The notes under the pieces were generated by a model. It was not told where the DNA came from, did no database searches, and saw only the letters and a list, made by a program, of their open reading frames with translations. The position numbers were made by a program, and so were the translations under genes. A stretch of 8,997 bases of DNA from Flavobacteriaceae bacterium. Its GTDB lineage: Bacteria; Bacteroidota; Bacteroidia; Flavobacteriales; Flavobacteriaceae. The number at the start of each line of letters is the position of its first letter. Position 1 is the stretch's first letter. Of this stretch, positions 1-6,105 are shown piece by piece. The DNA lies in the NCBI GenBank assembly GCA_002693085.1, contig NZOB01000079.1:5268-14264 (forward strand), read 5' to 3'.

Positions 1-539
1 TCTCTTTTTTTAATGTTTTTCAATGAGTTTAATCTGTTGTTTGTAATGAAATTGCTATTATCAATTAGCTTAAATCCTTTTGACACAGCAAAATCTTCAG
101 CACCTGATCCTGATAAAAATACGTGTTCTGATTCTTCCATAACTTTTCTGGCTAGTGTTATAGGATTCTTTATTTTTTTAATTCCGGAAACGGCTCCAGC
201 ATTTAAATTATCACCTGTCATAATAGATGCATCCATTTCAACTTCTTCATTATTTGATAAAACTGAACCTTTTCCAGCATTAAAAAGTTCAGAATCTTCC
301 AGTATTTTAATTGTTGCCTCAACAGCATCAACACTTTTTCCATTTTGTTTTAATATAGAATAACCAACATTTAGTGCTTCCTCTAATTTTTGCTTGTATG
401 CTTTTTCCATTTCATTAGTCATGTTATCCTTTAATATAGTTCCAGCTCCACCATGTACAACAATTGCGAAATGGTTATTTTTTTTATTACAGCTATTAAG
501 GGTAAGAATTATTAAGAAGTAATAAACAAGTAATTTCAT
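1..539 (-). CDS. Isoaspartyl peptidase / plant-type L-asparaginase lipoprotein, N-terminal part (runs off the left edge)
   Basis: Reading the minus strand from an ATG at 539 gives 179 residues with no stop before the window edge, so the 3' part is missing. Residues 1-17 look like a lipoprotein signal: MKLL, a hydrophobic stretch, then the lipobox LNSC with Cys17 as the lipidation site. Membrane anchoring outside the cytoplasm is therefore likely. The mature part has the N-terminal (alpha-subunit) motifs of the Ntn-hydrolase family Asparaginase_2 (IaaA/ASRGL1 type): VVHGGAGT around 27-34, SVDAVEATI around 69-77, FNAGKGSVL around 86-94, EMDASIMTG at 101-109 and GAVSGIKKIKNPITLARKV from 115. Family members cleave themselves before a Thr nucleophile and hydrolyse isoaspartyl peptides or asparagine. 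That Thr normally lies near residue 170-180 or later, so it is outside the window and activity cannot be confirmed. The start overlaps the stop of the small gene upstream (TAATG), which suggests translational coupling. Confidence 0.9.
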   Translation of the reverse strand, partial: MKLLVYYFLIILTLNSCNKKNNHFAIVVHGGAGTILKDNMTNEMEKAYKQKLEEALNVGYSILKQNGKSVDAVEATIKILEDSELFNAGKGSVLSNNEEVEMDASIMTGDNLNAGAVSGIKKIKNPITLARKVMEESEHVFLSGSGAEDFAVSKGFKLIDNSNFITNNRLNSLKNIKKR

Positions 540-691
540 TAAAGAGATTTAGTGGTAATTATATATCTCCAGTAGATAATTCCAAGTTGAAATTTTGAAG
601 CTTTTGATAAATTTAATCTTCTTTTGGTATAACTAGGCAAAATTATTTTATTCATTTTAGCTAAAATTTTAAAAATAACTTTTGATTTCAT
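539..691 (-). CDS. Small highly basic protein (50 aa) coupled to the asparaginase gene
   Basis: Starting at the ATG at 691 the product is MKSKVIFKILAKMNKIILPS and so on to TTKSL, 50 residues. It has nine Lys and three Arg and no Asp or Glu, so it is strongly positive and could contact RNA, ribosomes or membrane lipids. From memory it resembles a family of about 50-aa flavobacterial proteins with the pattern FKxLAKxNKxxLPSxTKxxLxLxKAxKxQLxIIxWRYxxT, which databases have sometimes named 'SsrA-binding protein' although it is far shorter than SmpB and shares none of its motifs. I do not assign a function. In-frame ATGs also exist at 712 and 727, giving up to 62 aa. I prefer 691 because the family resemblance begins there. 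Its stop shares a base with the asparaginase ATG, so the two are probably one transcript. A chance ORF remains possible, but the W, Y and K/R pattern argues against it. Confidence 0.6.
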   Translation of the reverse strand: MKSKVIFKILAKMNKIILPSYTKRRLNLSKASKFQLGIIYWRYIITTKSL

Positions 692-711
692 TAGCTGCAA
701 TATACAATTCA

Positions 712-745
712 TGTAGTATCTTAGCAAACAGAAAATGATACTACA
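712..745. promoter_or_regulatory. Inverted repeat in the divergent start region of the small basic gene and the antiporter gene
   Basis: TGTAGTATC at 712-720 is the exact reverse complement of GATACTACA at 737-745, with a 16-base spacer. The right arm covers the G of the antiporter ATG (735-737) and its first codons. The left arm overlaps TATCTTAG at 717-724, which is one base off the Bacteroidota -7 element TAnnTTTG. On the minus strand, TTTG at 728-725 followed 20 bases later by TATATTG (704-698) is a weak promoter candidate for the small gene. The repeat could be an operator for both genes, or an RNA hairpin hiding the antiporter start. A 9-bp repeat at this spacing could also occur by chance in AT-rich DNA. 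Confidence 0.35.
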
Positions 746-1664
746 ATTAATATTTTTGTTATTAGGATTATTTCTTTTGATATTAGGTAGTAATTACCTT
801 TTAAAATCATCTGTTGAGCTTTCATTAAAGTATAATATTTCTAAAGTAGTTATTGGTTTAACTGTTGTGTCTTTTGCTACTTCTGCACCAGAACTTCTGA
901 TTAGTATTAGCTCAGCTTTGAAGAGTTCAAGTGACATTGCAATTTCAAATGTGATTGGATCAAACATTGCTAATATTGGACTTGTTTTTTCTACAGCTTT
1001 ATTTTTTGTTACGATTAAAATATCAAAGAATAATGTCAAATATGATTTACCTTGGTTATTGATTGTTAGCGCTGTCTTTTTCTTTTTTTTACAGGACTTA
1101 ATAATCACAAAATATGAAGGAATAATATTGGTTGCCCTACTATCTGTTTTTATTTATTTTATGTTTAAAATGAGAGAAGAGAATGATGATGATGAAATCG
1201 AAGAAACTAAAATGTCAATATCCAAAATTATAATTTTACTAATTGTATCATCACTTTTGTTATTTATTGGCTCAGAATTGTTCGTGGATAGTGCAATCTT
1301 TTTTGCAAAGTATTTTCAGGTTTCAGAAAGAGTTATTGGTTTAACTCTTGTTGCAATTGGTACAAGTTTACCTGAGCTAGTAACCAGCTTAGTTGCAATT
1401 TATAAAAAGGAGTTAGACATTTCAGTTGGTAACATAATTGGATCAAATATTTTTAATATTCTAGCAGTTATTGGCATAACATCTATAATTCATGAACTTG
1501 AAGTAGTTGGTACCCAAATTATACATTTTGATATTTATGTTATGATTGGTTTTAGTATTTTATTAGGATTATTCTTTTTTATTCCAAAGAAATATACACT
1601 ATACAGACCTCATGGAATCATACTTTTTTTATTATTCTTAACCTATTATTACAATTTATTGTAA
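735..1664 (+). CDS. CaCA-family sodium/calcium antiporter (YrbG-like)
   Basis: This 309-aa inner-membrane protein has the two inverted alpha repeats that define the Ca2+:cation antiporter superfamily. Alpha-1 (about residues 41-81) reads GLTVVSFATSAPELL, then SNVIGSNIANIG. Alpha-2 (about 202-245) reads GLTLVAIGTSLPELVTSL, then GNIIGSNIFNILAV. The ion-binding acidic residues are present as Glu53 and Glu214, closely matching Glu54 and Glu213 of the structurally solved archaeal NCX_Mj. About ten hydrophobic segments are visible, in two five-helix halves. They are joined by an acidic loop (REENDDDEIEE, about 147-157) that is probably cytoplasmic and might bind Ca2+. Length fits bacterial YrbG-type proteins (about 310-325 aa). 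The family exchanges Na+ for Ca2+ across the inner membrane; the exact ion preference cannot be read from sequence. It is transcribed alone, divergent from the small basic gene and convergent with glutamine synthetase. No Shine-Dalgarno site precedes the ATG. Confidence 0.93.
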   Translation: MILQLIFLLLGLFLLILGSNYLLKSSVELSLKYNISKVVIGLTVVSFATSAPELLISISSALKSSSDIAISNVIGSNIANIGLVFSTALFFVTIKISKNNVKYDLPWLLIVSAVFFFFLQDLIITKYEGIILVALLSVFIYFMFKMREENDDDEIEETKMSISKIIILLIVSSLLLFIGSELFVDSAIFFAKYFQVSERVIGLTLVAIGTSLPELVTSLVAIYKKELDISVGNIIGSNIFNILAVIGITSIIHELEVVGTQIIHFDIYVMIGFSILLGLFFFIPKKYTLYRPHGIILFLLFLTYYYNLL

Positions 1665-1667
1665 AAA

Positions 1668-1693
1668 AAAACACCTCAAAAATGAGGTGTTTT
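1668..1693. terminator. Rho-independent terminator shared by the antiporter and glutamine synthetase genes
   Basis: ACACCTCA (1671-1678) pairs perfectly with TGAGGTGT (1683-1690) around an AAAA loop, and three flanking A-T pairs extend the stem to 11 bp. On the minus strand the stem is followed by about nine T, a strong terminator for glutamine synthetase. On the plus strand only about four T follow, so termination of the antiporter transcript is probably weaker. Confidence 0.9.
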
Positions 1694-1710
1694 ACAAATG
1701 TAAATACACT

Positions 1711-1728
1711 CTAAAGTTTAAACTTTAG
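1711..1728. repeat. 18-bp perfect palindrome spanning the glutamine synthetase stop codon
   Basis: CTAAAGTTTAAACTTTAG equals its own reverse complement over all 18 bases. It contains the last codons (Ala-Lys-Val-stop) of the minus-strand glutamine synthetase. In RNA it could fold as a 7-bp stem with a TTAA loop. Next to it, TTTACA (1691-1696) and TGTAAA (1699-1704) form another small dyad, and then comes the terminator. Function unknown. Confidence 0.6.
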
Positions 1729-2725
1729 CAGATTTTACTGTTTTTATAATTCTTGCAGCAATTTTGTAAGGATCACCATTTGAAGCAGGTCTACGATCTT
1801 CTAACCAACCTTTATAACCTTTTTCAACTGTCATAATAGTAATTCTTATAGAAGCACCTCTGTCAGAAACTCCATAGCTGAACTCTGTAATAGATTGAGT
1901 TTCATGATCTCCAGTTAACCTTTGATCATTATAAGCACCGTAAACATCAATATGTTCTTTAACAACAGGTCTAAATGCTTCACAAATAGCTTCATATGTT
2001 TCTTTTGATCCACATGTTCTTAATGTTGAATTTGAGAAGTTAGCATGCATCCCTGAACCGTTCCAGTCAGTAGCTCCTAATGGTTTTGGATGATATTCAA
2101 TTGCTAATCCATATTCTTCAGCTAATCTTTCTAAAAAATATCTAGCTACCCAAATTTCATCACCTGCTTTAGCAGCACCTTTAGCAAAAATTTGAAATTC
2201 CCATTGACCAGCAGCAACTTCCGCATTTGTACCTTCAATATTAATTCCAGCATCTAAACATATGTCTAAATGTCTATCCATAATTTCTCTTCCAAAAGTG
2301 TTTTTTCCACCAACTGAACAATAAAATTGTCCTTGTGGAGTTTGATCTTTTGGGAAACCTAGAGGAAGATTAGTTTCAGGATCCCACAAGAAATATTCTT
2401 GTTCAAATCCAAACCAAAAATCATCATCATCGTCATCAATTGTAGCTCTTCCATTTGACTCATGAGGAGATCCATCTGGACTCATTACTTCATTCATTAC
2501 AATCCATCCATTCCTTCTGACAGGATCAGGATAAATTGCAACAGGCTTTAAAATACAATCTGAAGATCCTCCTGGTGCTTGCTGTGTAGAACTACCGTCA
2601 AAAGCCCAAAGAGGACATTCTTCAAGTTTTCCATTAAAATCTGATACAACTTTAGTTTTACCTCTAAGGCTTTGTGTTGGCTTGTATCCGTCCAACCATA
2701 AATACTCTAATTTTGCTTTGTTCAT
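1718..2725 (-). CDS. glnII: Glutamine synthetase, GSII (eukaryote-like) type
   Basis: Catalyses ATP-dependent condensation of glutamate and ammonia to glutamine, the main ammonium-fixing step, in the cytoplasm. At 335 aa it fits the short GSII class rather than GSI (about 470 aa) or GSIII (about 700 aa). The N-terminal beta-grasp domain (about 1-100) contains LEYLWLDGY and WAFDGSSTQQAPGGSSDC (residues 40-57). The catalytic barrel follows: FGFEQEYFLW with metal-binding Glu108 and Glu110, EGTNAEVAAGQWEFQ (164-178), DWNGSGMHANFSN (220-232), RLTGDHETQSITEF (269-282), SDRGASIRI (287-295) and EDRRPASNGDPY (309-320). The Asp run just before FWFGFEQ matches what I remember of flavobacterial homologues, so it is not an error. 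It is transcribed alone, divergent from purM across a 227-base gap, and ends at the terminator near 1680. With PII and two Amt channels nearby, nitrogen regulation is likely, but no site is proven. Many Bacteroidota also carry a GSIII elsewhere. The symbol glnA is equally used. Confidence 0.96.
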   Translation of the reverse strand: MNKAKLEYLWLDGYKPTQSLRGKTKVVSDFNGKLEECPLWAFDGSSTQQAPGGSSDCILKPVAIYPDPVRRNGWIVMNEVMSPDGSPHESNGRATIDDDDDDFWFGFEQEYFLWDPETNLPLGFPKDQTPQGQFYCSVGGKNTFGREIMDRHLDICLDAGINIEGTNAEVAAGQWEFQIFAKGAAKAGDEIWVARYFLERLAEEYGLAIEYHPKPLGATDWNGSGMHANFSNSTLRTCGSKETYEAICEAFRPVVKEHIDVYGAYNDQRLTGDHETQSITEFSYGVSDRGASIRITIMTVEKGYKGWLEDRRPASNGDPYKIAARIIKTVKSAKV

Positions 2726-2952
2726 TTTAATATAAAGTTTAAAAATTTAAAATTACTTTTTAATGATAAATAATGTATACACAAAACTGATTAATAGTAA
2801 CTTTTTATTAACATCATAATTTAAGTATATAAAAAATCAGTTTTTAACAATTTTTAACTAAAAAATTAGCTATTTAATATTTCAGGGCTTCATATTTATT
2901 GTTTTTTAAATTATTTATATTATCAATATAATTTATCTTTGTACAAGATTAA
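2726..2952. promoter_or_regulatory. Divergent intergenic region of glutamine synthetase and purM, with a 10-bp inverted repeat
   Basis: No coding sequence was seen here. AAAACTGATT (2783-2792) and AATCAGTTTT (2835-2844) are perfect reverse complements 42 bases apart. Directly after the right arm, TTTTTAACAA and TTTTTAACTA (2841-2860) form a 10-bp tandem near-repeat, and TGTATACA (2774-2781) is a small palindrome. On the glutamine synthetase strand I found no convincing TAnnTTTG element; TAATTTTA (2757-2750) is one base off but badly spaced. The symmetry suggests regulator binding, most likely for glutamine synthetase. This is inference. Confidence 0.4.
2934..2941 (+). promoter_or_regulatory. 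Bacteroidota-type -7 promoter element for the purM-prfA-pyrF operon
   Basis: TATCTTTG fits the Bacteroidota -7 consensus TAnnTTTG exactly. No TTTG is seen 19-21 bases upstream, so the -33 element is weak or absent. A start of transcription some 4-7 bases downstream would leave only a short leader, or almost none, before the TTG codons at 2953 and 2959. Confidence 0.5.
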
Positions 2953-4131
2953 TTGCTTTTGATTTCATCTAATAAATATGCAGATAGAGGAGTGTCTTTT
3001 GACAAAAAAGATGTTCACGACGCTATAAAAAATATTGATAAGGGATTATATCCAAAATCTTTCTGTAAAATCATTCCTGATATAATTTCAAATGATGATG
3101 ATTATTGTCTTGTTATGCATGCTGATGGAGCTGGCACAAAATCATCTTTAGCTTATGCATACTGGAAAGAAACAGGTGATATGTCTGTTTGGAAAGGTAT
3201 TAGTCAGGATTCTTTAATAATGAATATTGATGACTTAATATGTGTTGGAGCAACTAAGAATATTATAGTTTCCTCTACCATTGGTAGAAATAAAAAACTA
3301 ATACCAGGTAATGTTATTAAAAGTATAATTGAAGGTACTGAAGATGTAATTTCAAATTTAAATAAGTTTGGAATGAATATTACATCATCTGGTGGTGAGA
3401 CTGCTGATGTTGGAGACCTTGTTAGAACAATAATTGTTGATTCAACAATCTTTTGCAGGATGAAAAGAAGCGATGTAATTAACAATCAAAATATATCATC
3501 TGGAAATGTTATTATAGGTCTATCATCTTATGGAAAAGCATCATATGAAGATGAATATAATAGCGGCATAGGTAGTAATGGTCTGACATCAGCAAGACAT
3601 GATGTTTTTAATAAAAATATTAAAGAATTATATCCAGAAACATTTGATAATTCTCTTTCTGATGATTTAGTTTATACGGGATCAAAAAACATTAAAGATA
3701 AAGTTGAAAATTCTCCTCTCAACGCTGGTAAACTTGTCTTATCACCAACTAGGACTTATGCTCCAATTTTAAATGAAGTTTTTAACAATATTGGTAGAAA
3801 TAATATAAATGGAATTATTCATTGTAGTGGAGGAGCGCAAACTAAAATTTTACATTTTATAAATAATTTACATATTATAAAAGATAATTTATTTGATATT
3901 CCTCCTGTTTTTGAACTTATTCAAGCTGAATCTTCAACAGAATGGAGAGAAATGTATCAAGTTTTCAATATGGGACATAGAATGGAGTTATATGTTGATG
4001 AAAAGTTCGCAGATGAAATTATAAAAACTTCTAAATCGTTTGATGTTGATGCCAAAATTATTGGAAGAGTTCAATCTTCAAATGAAAAAAAACTTACTAT
4101 ATCATCAAAGTATGGAACCTTTGAATATTAA
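2953..4131 (+). CDS. purM: Phosphoribosylformylglycinamidine cyclo-ligase (AIR synthetase), long Bacteroidota form
   Basis: Converts FGAM and ATP to aminoimidazole ribonucleotide, step five of de novo purine synthesis, in the cytoplasm. At 392 aa it is longer than E. coli PurM (345) but fits the Bacteroidota version. Motifs in order: HADGAGTKS (56-64), MNIDDLICVGA (90-100), SGGETADVGD (146-155), GSNGLTSARHDVF (207-219), LSPTRTYAP (263-271), HCSGGAQTKIL (290-300) and FNMGHRMELYV (338-348). It ends in KYGTFEY. The N-terminal half is the ATP-binding PurM domain and the C-terminal half its AIRS_C domain. The start is unusual: a TAA lies directly upstream in frame (2950-2952), and the next in-frame ATG comes at residue 55, which would remove conserved sequence. 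Translation therefore probably begins at TTG 2953 or TTG 2959; the latter gives MISSNKYADRGVS, closer to remembered homologues. It is first in an operon with prfA (6-base gap) and pyrF. Confidence 0.95.
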   Translation: MLLISSNKYADRGVSFDKKDVHDAIKNIDKGLYPKSFCKIIPDIISNDDDYCLVMHADGAGTKSSLAYAYWKETGDMSVWKGISQDSLIMNIDDLICVGATKNIIVSSTIGRNKKLIPGNVIKSIIEGTEDVISNLNKFGMNITSSGGETADVGDLVRTIIVDSTIFCRMKRSDVINNQNISSGNVIIGLSSYGKASYEDEYNSGIGSNGLTSARHDVFNKNIKELYPETFDNSLSDDLVYTGSKNIKDKVENSPLNAGKLVLSPTRTYAPILNEVFNNIGRNNINGIIHCSGGAQTKILHFINNLHIIKDNLFDIPPVFELIQAESSTEWREMYQVFNMGHRMELYVDEKFADEIIKTSKSFDVDAKIIGRVQSSNEKKLTISSKYGTFEY

Positions 4132-4137
4132 TGTTTT

Positions 4138-5214
4138 ATGATAGATAAATTAAATATTATTCAACAACGATTTAATGAACTATCAGATCTTATTATTCAA
4201 CCTGATATCATATCTGATCAAAAAAAATATGTCCAGATATCAAGAGAATATAAAGACTTAAAGGAAATAGTTGATAAAAAAAATGAATACGAAGTATTGA
4301 TTTCTAACATTGAAGAAGCTCAAGATATCTTGAAAAATGAAAGTGATAAAGAAATGATTGAGCTCGCCAACTCTGAACTAAACACTAATAAAGAAAAACT
4401 TAATTTTTTAGAAGAAGAATTAAAATTAATGTTAATTCCAAAAGATCCCGATGACTCAAAAAATGTTGTTATGGAGCTTAGAGCTGGAACTGGTGGTGAT
4501 GAGGCAAGTATTTTTGCTGGTGATTTATTTAGAATGTATTCTAAATATTCAGAAAAAAGAGGATGGAAAGTTAATCTGGTGGATTTAAATGAAGGAACAG
4601 CTGGTGGTTTTAAAGAAATAATCTTTGAAATAAATGGTGAAAACGTATATGGGACGTTAAAGTATGAGTCTGGTGTTCATAGAGTTCAAAGAGTTCCTCA
4701 AACTGAAACTCAAGGAAGAGTACATACATCGGCCGCCACTGTAATGGTTTTACCTGAAGCTGAAGAGTTTGATGTTGAATTAAATATGCAAGAAGTTAGA
4801 ATTGAAAGAACAACTTCAACAGGTCCAGGAGGTCAATCAGTTAATACAACCTATTCTGCTATAAAGCTACATCATGAACCAACTGGAATCATAGTTAGTT
4901 GTCAAGATCAAAAGTCACAACACAAGAATCTTGAAAAAGCACTTAAAGTTTTAAGAACAAGATTATATGAACTAGAATTAAATAAAAAACTTCAAGAAGA
5001 TTCTGAAAAAAGAAGTCTGATGGTCTCTTCAGGTGATCGCTCAGCAAAAATTAGAACTTATAATTATCCACAGGGTAGAGTAACTGATCATAGAATTAAT
5101 TTAACTTTATACGACCTTCAAAATATTATAAATGGAGATATTGAAAAATTAATTGAAGAACTGAAAATTGCGCAGAATACTGAATTGATGAAGAAAGAAA
5201 ATGAAACTTTTTAA
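4138..5214 (+). CDS. prfA: Peptide chain release factor 1
   Basis: Reads UAA and UAG stop codons in the ribosomal A site and triggers release of the finished protein. The 358-aa length is normal for RF1. An N-terminal helical, Glu/Lys-rich domain (about 1-105) is followed by [12 protein letters not shown] (112-123), then [20 protein letters not shown] (181-200), which contains the stop-codon-reading PxT tripeptide as Pro187-Gln188-Thr189. This is the RF1 pattern, not the SPF of RF2. The catalytic GGQ lies at 231-233 in [14 protein letters not shown], and its Gln is the usual target of PrmC methylation. [20 protein letters not shown] (298-317) closes the core. There is no RF2-type internal frameshift site. 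It lies 6 bases after purM and 2 bases before pyrF, so it is co-transcribed; I recall this gene order from other Bacteroidota genomes. Confidence 0.97.
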   Translation: MIDKLNIIQQRFNELSDLIIQPDIISDQKKYVQISREYKDLKEIVDKKNEYEVLISNIEEAQDILKNESDKEMIELANSELNTNKEKLNFLEEELKLMLIPKDPDDSKNVVMELRAGTGGDEASIFAGDLFRMYSKYSEKRGWKVNLVDLNEGTAGGFKEIIFEINGENVYGTLKYESGVHRVQRVPQTETQGRVHTSAATVMVLPEAEEFDVELNMQEVRIERTTSTGPGGQSVNTTYSAIKLHHEPTGIIVSCQDQKSQHKNLEKALKVLRTRLYELELNKKLQEDSEKRSLMVSSGDRSAKIRTYNYPQGRVTDHRINLTLYDLQNIINGDIEKLIEELKIAQNTELMKKENETF

Positions 5215-5216
5215 AA

Positions 5217-6008
5217 ATGAGAATATCTGAGTTAAGCAATAATATTAGAGAGAAAAAAACATATTTATGTCTTGGATTAGACACAGATATTGAAAAAATC
5301 CCAGAATTTCTTCTAAATTTTGAAGATCCTGTTTTTGAATTTAATAAATCTCTTATTGATAGACTACATTCAAAAATTATTGCTATAAAAATTAATACTG
5401 CATTTTATGAAGCTAGGGGAGTGGAGGGCTGGATTTCACTAGAAAAAACAATTAAATACATTAATGATAAGTATCCTAAACTTTTTACAATTGCTGATGC
5501 TAAAAGAGCAGATATTGGTAATACATCAAATATGTATGCAAAAGCTTTTTTTGAGAAAATGAATTTTGATTCTGTAACTGTTTCTCCATACATGGGTGAA
5601 GATTCTGTTTCTGAATTTTTAAAATATGATGATAAATACGTTATTATTTTAGCTTTAACATCAAACAAAGGTGCTAAAGATTTTCAAATACCAAACAATA
5701 ATTACTTAGACGTTATATCTAAATCAAAATCATGGAATCATTCTGAAAAGATCATGTATGTGATTGGAGCAACCAAAACAGAATACTTTAAAAAAATTAG
5801 AAAGATAATTCCTGAAAGTTTTTTGCTTATCCCTGGAGTTGGATCTCAGGGTGGTGATATAAATGATGTCATAAAATCATCAACATCTACTTCAAACAAT
5901 ATTATTATCAATATTTCAAGAGCAATTATTTATGCATCATCTAACGAAGATTATTTAGATAAAGCAGAGGATGTAGTAGATAATTATAATAATCTAACTA
6001 ATTCATAA
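5217..6008 (+). CDS. pyrF: Orotidine 5'-phosphate decarboxylase (long, type 2 form)
   Basis: Decarboxylates OMP to UMP, the last step of de novo pyrimidine synthesis, in the cytoplasm. The 263-aa length and motifs fit the type 2 PyrF of Bacteroidota and actinobacteria rather than the roughly 230-aa E. coli type. CLGLDTD (18-24) is the substrate-binding N-terminal strand. The catalytic signature is TIADAKRADIGNTS (91-104), with Asp94, Lys96 and Asp99 forming the charged network. VSPYMGEDS (122-130) is the mid-barrel segment, LIPGVGSQGGD (204-214) the phosphate-binding loop and INISRAIIYA (231-240) carries the phosphate-contacting Arg235. It starts 2 bases after prfA and ends the purM-prfA-pyrF operon, so one transcript carries a purine gene, a translation factor and a pyrimidine gene. 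It faces the ammonium transporter gene, with a bidirectional terminator between them. Confidence 0.95.
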   Translation: MRISELSNNIREKKTYLCLGLDTDIEKIPEFLLNFEDPVFEFNKSLIDRLHSKIIAIKINTAFYEARGVEGWISLEKTIKYINDKYPKLFTIADAKRADIGNTSNMYAKAFFEKMNFDSVTVSPYMGEDSVSEFLKYDDKYVIILALTSNKGAKDFQIPNNNYLDVISKSKSWNHSEKIMYVIGATKTEYFKKIRKIIPESFLLIPGVGSQGGDINDVIKSSTSTSNNIIINISRAIIYASSNEDYLDKAEDVVDNYNNLTNS

Positions 6009-6010
6009 AA

Positions 6011-6038
6011 AAAGGGCTACCATTTACGGTAACCCTTT
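6011..6038. terminator. Terminator between pyrF and the ammonium transporter, stronger on the minus strand
   Basis: AAAGGG-C-TACC (6011-6021) faces GGTA-A-CCCTTT (6028-6038) around a 6-base loop. In plus-strand RNA the central C/A cannot pair, and GCATTTAG follows instead of a T run. In minus-strand RNA the same positions form a U-G wobble, giving an unbroken 11-bp stem followed by seven T. It is therefore probably the true terminator of the minus-strand PII-amt unit and a weak stop for pyrF. Confidence 0.85.
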
Positions 6039-6041
6039 GCA

Positions 6042-6094
6042 TTTAGAAAATTTTTATTAAACAACTAACTTTATATTATGGAAAATTTTCTAAA
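6042..6094. repeat. 13-bp inverted repeat in the transporter 3' untranslated region
   Basis: TTTAGAAAATTTT (6042-6054) is the perfect reverse complement of AAAATTTTCTAAA (6082-6094), with a 27-base spacer. The core AAAATTTT is itself palindromic, so the arms can also be read as direct copies. It sits between the ammonium transporter stop (6106) and its terminator, so it would be transcribed as a second 3' hairpin. The low GC of the arms leaves room for chance. Confidence 0.5.
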
Positions 6095-6105
6095 ATATAT
6101 TTTAT

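Noticed and set aside
13..363. 116-codon open frame on the plus strand
   Set aside because: It lies opposite the clearly conserved asparaginase alpha-subunit sequence on the minus strand and resembles no family; it is a shadow.
2404..2440. Asp-rich run in glutamine synthetase (six Asp before FWFGFEQ), suspected as a repeat expansion
   Set aside because: Remembered flavobacterial homologues carry the same Asp run, so it is a family trait.
4131..4148. ATG overlapping the purM stop (TAATG at 4129-4133) as the prfA start
   Set aside because: That frame stops after five codons; the prfA frame starts at 4138 with the expected RF1 N-terminus.
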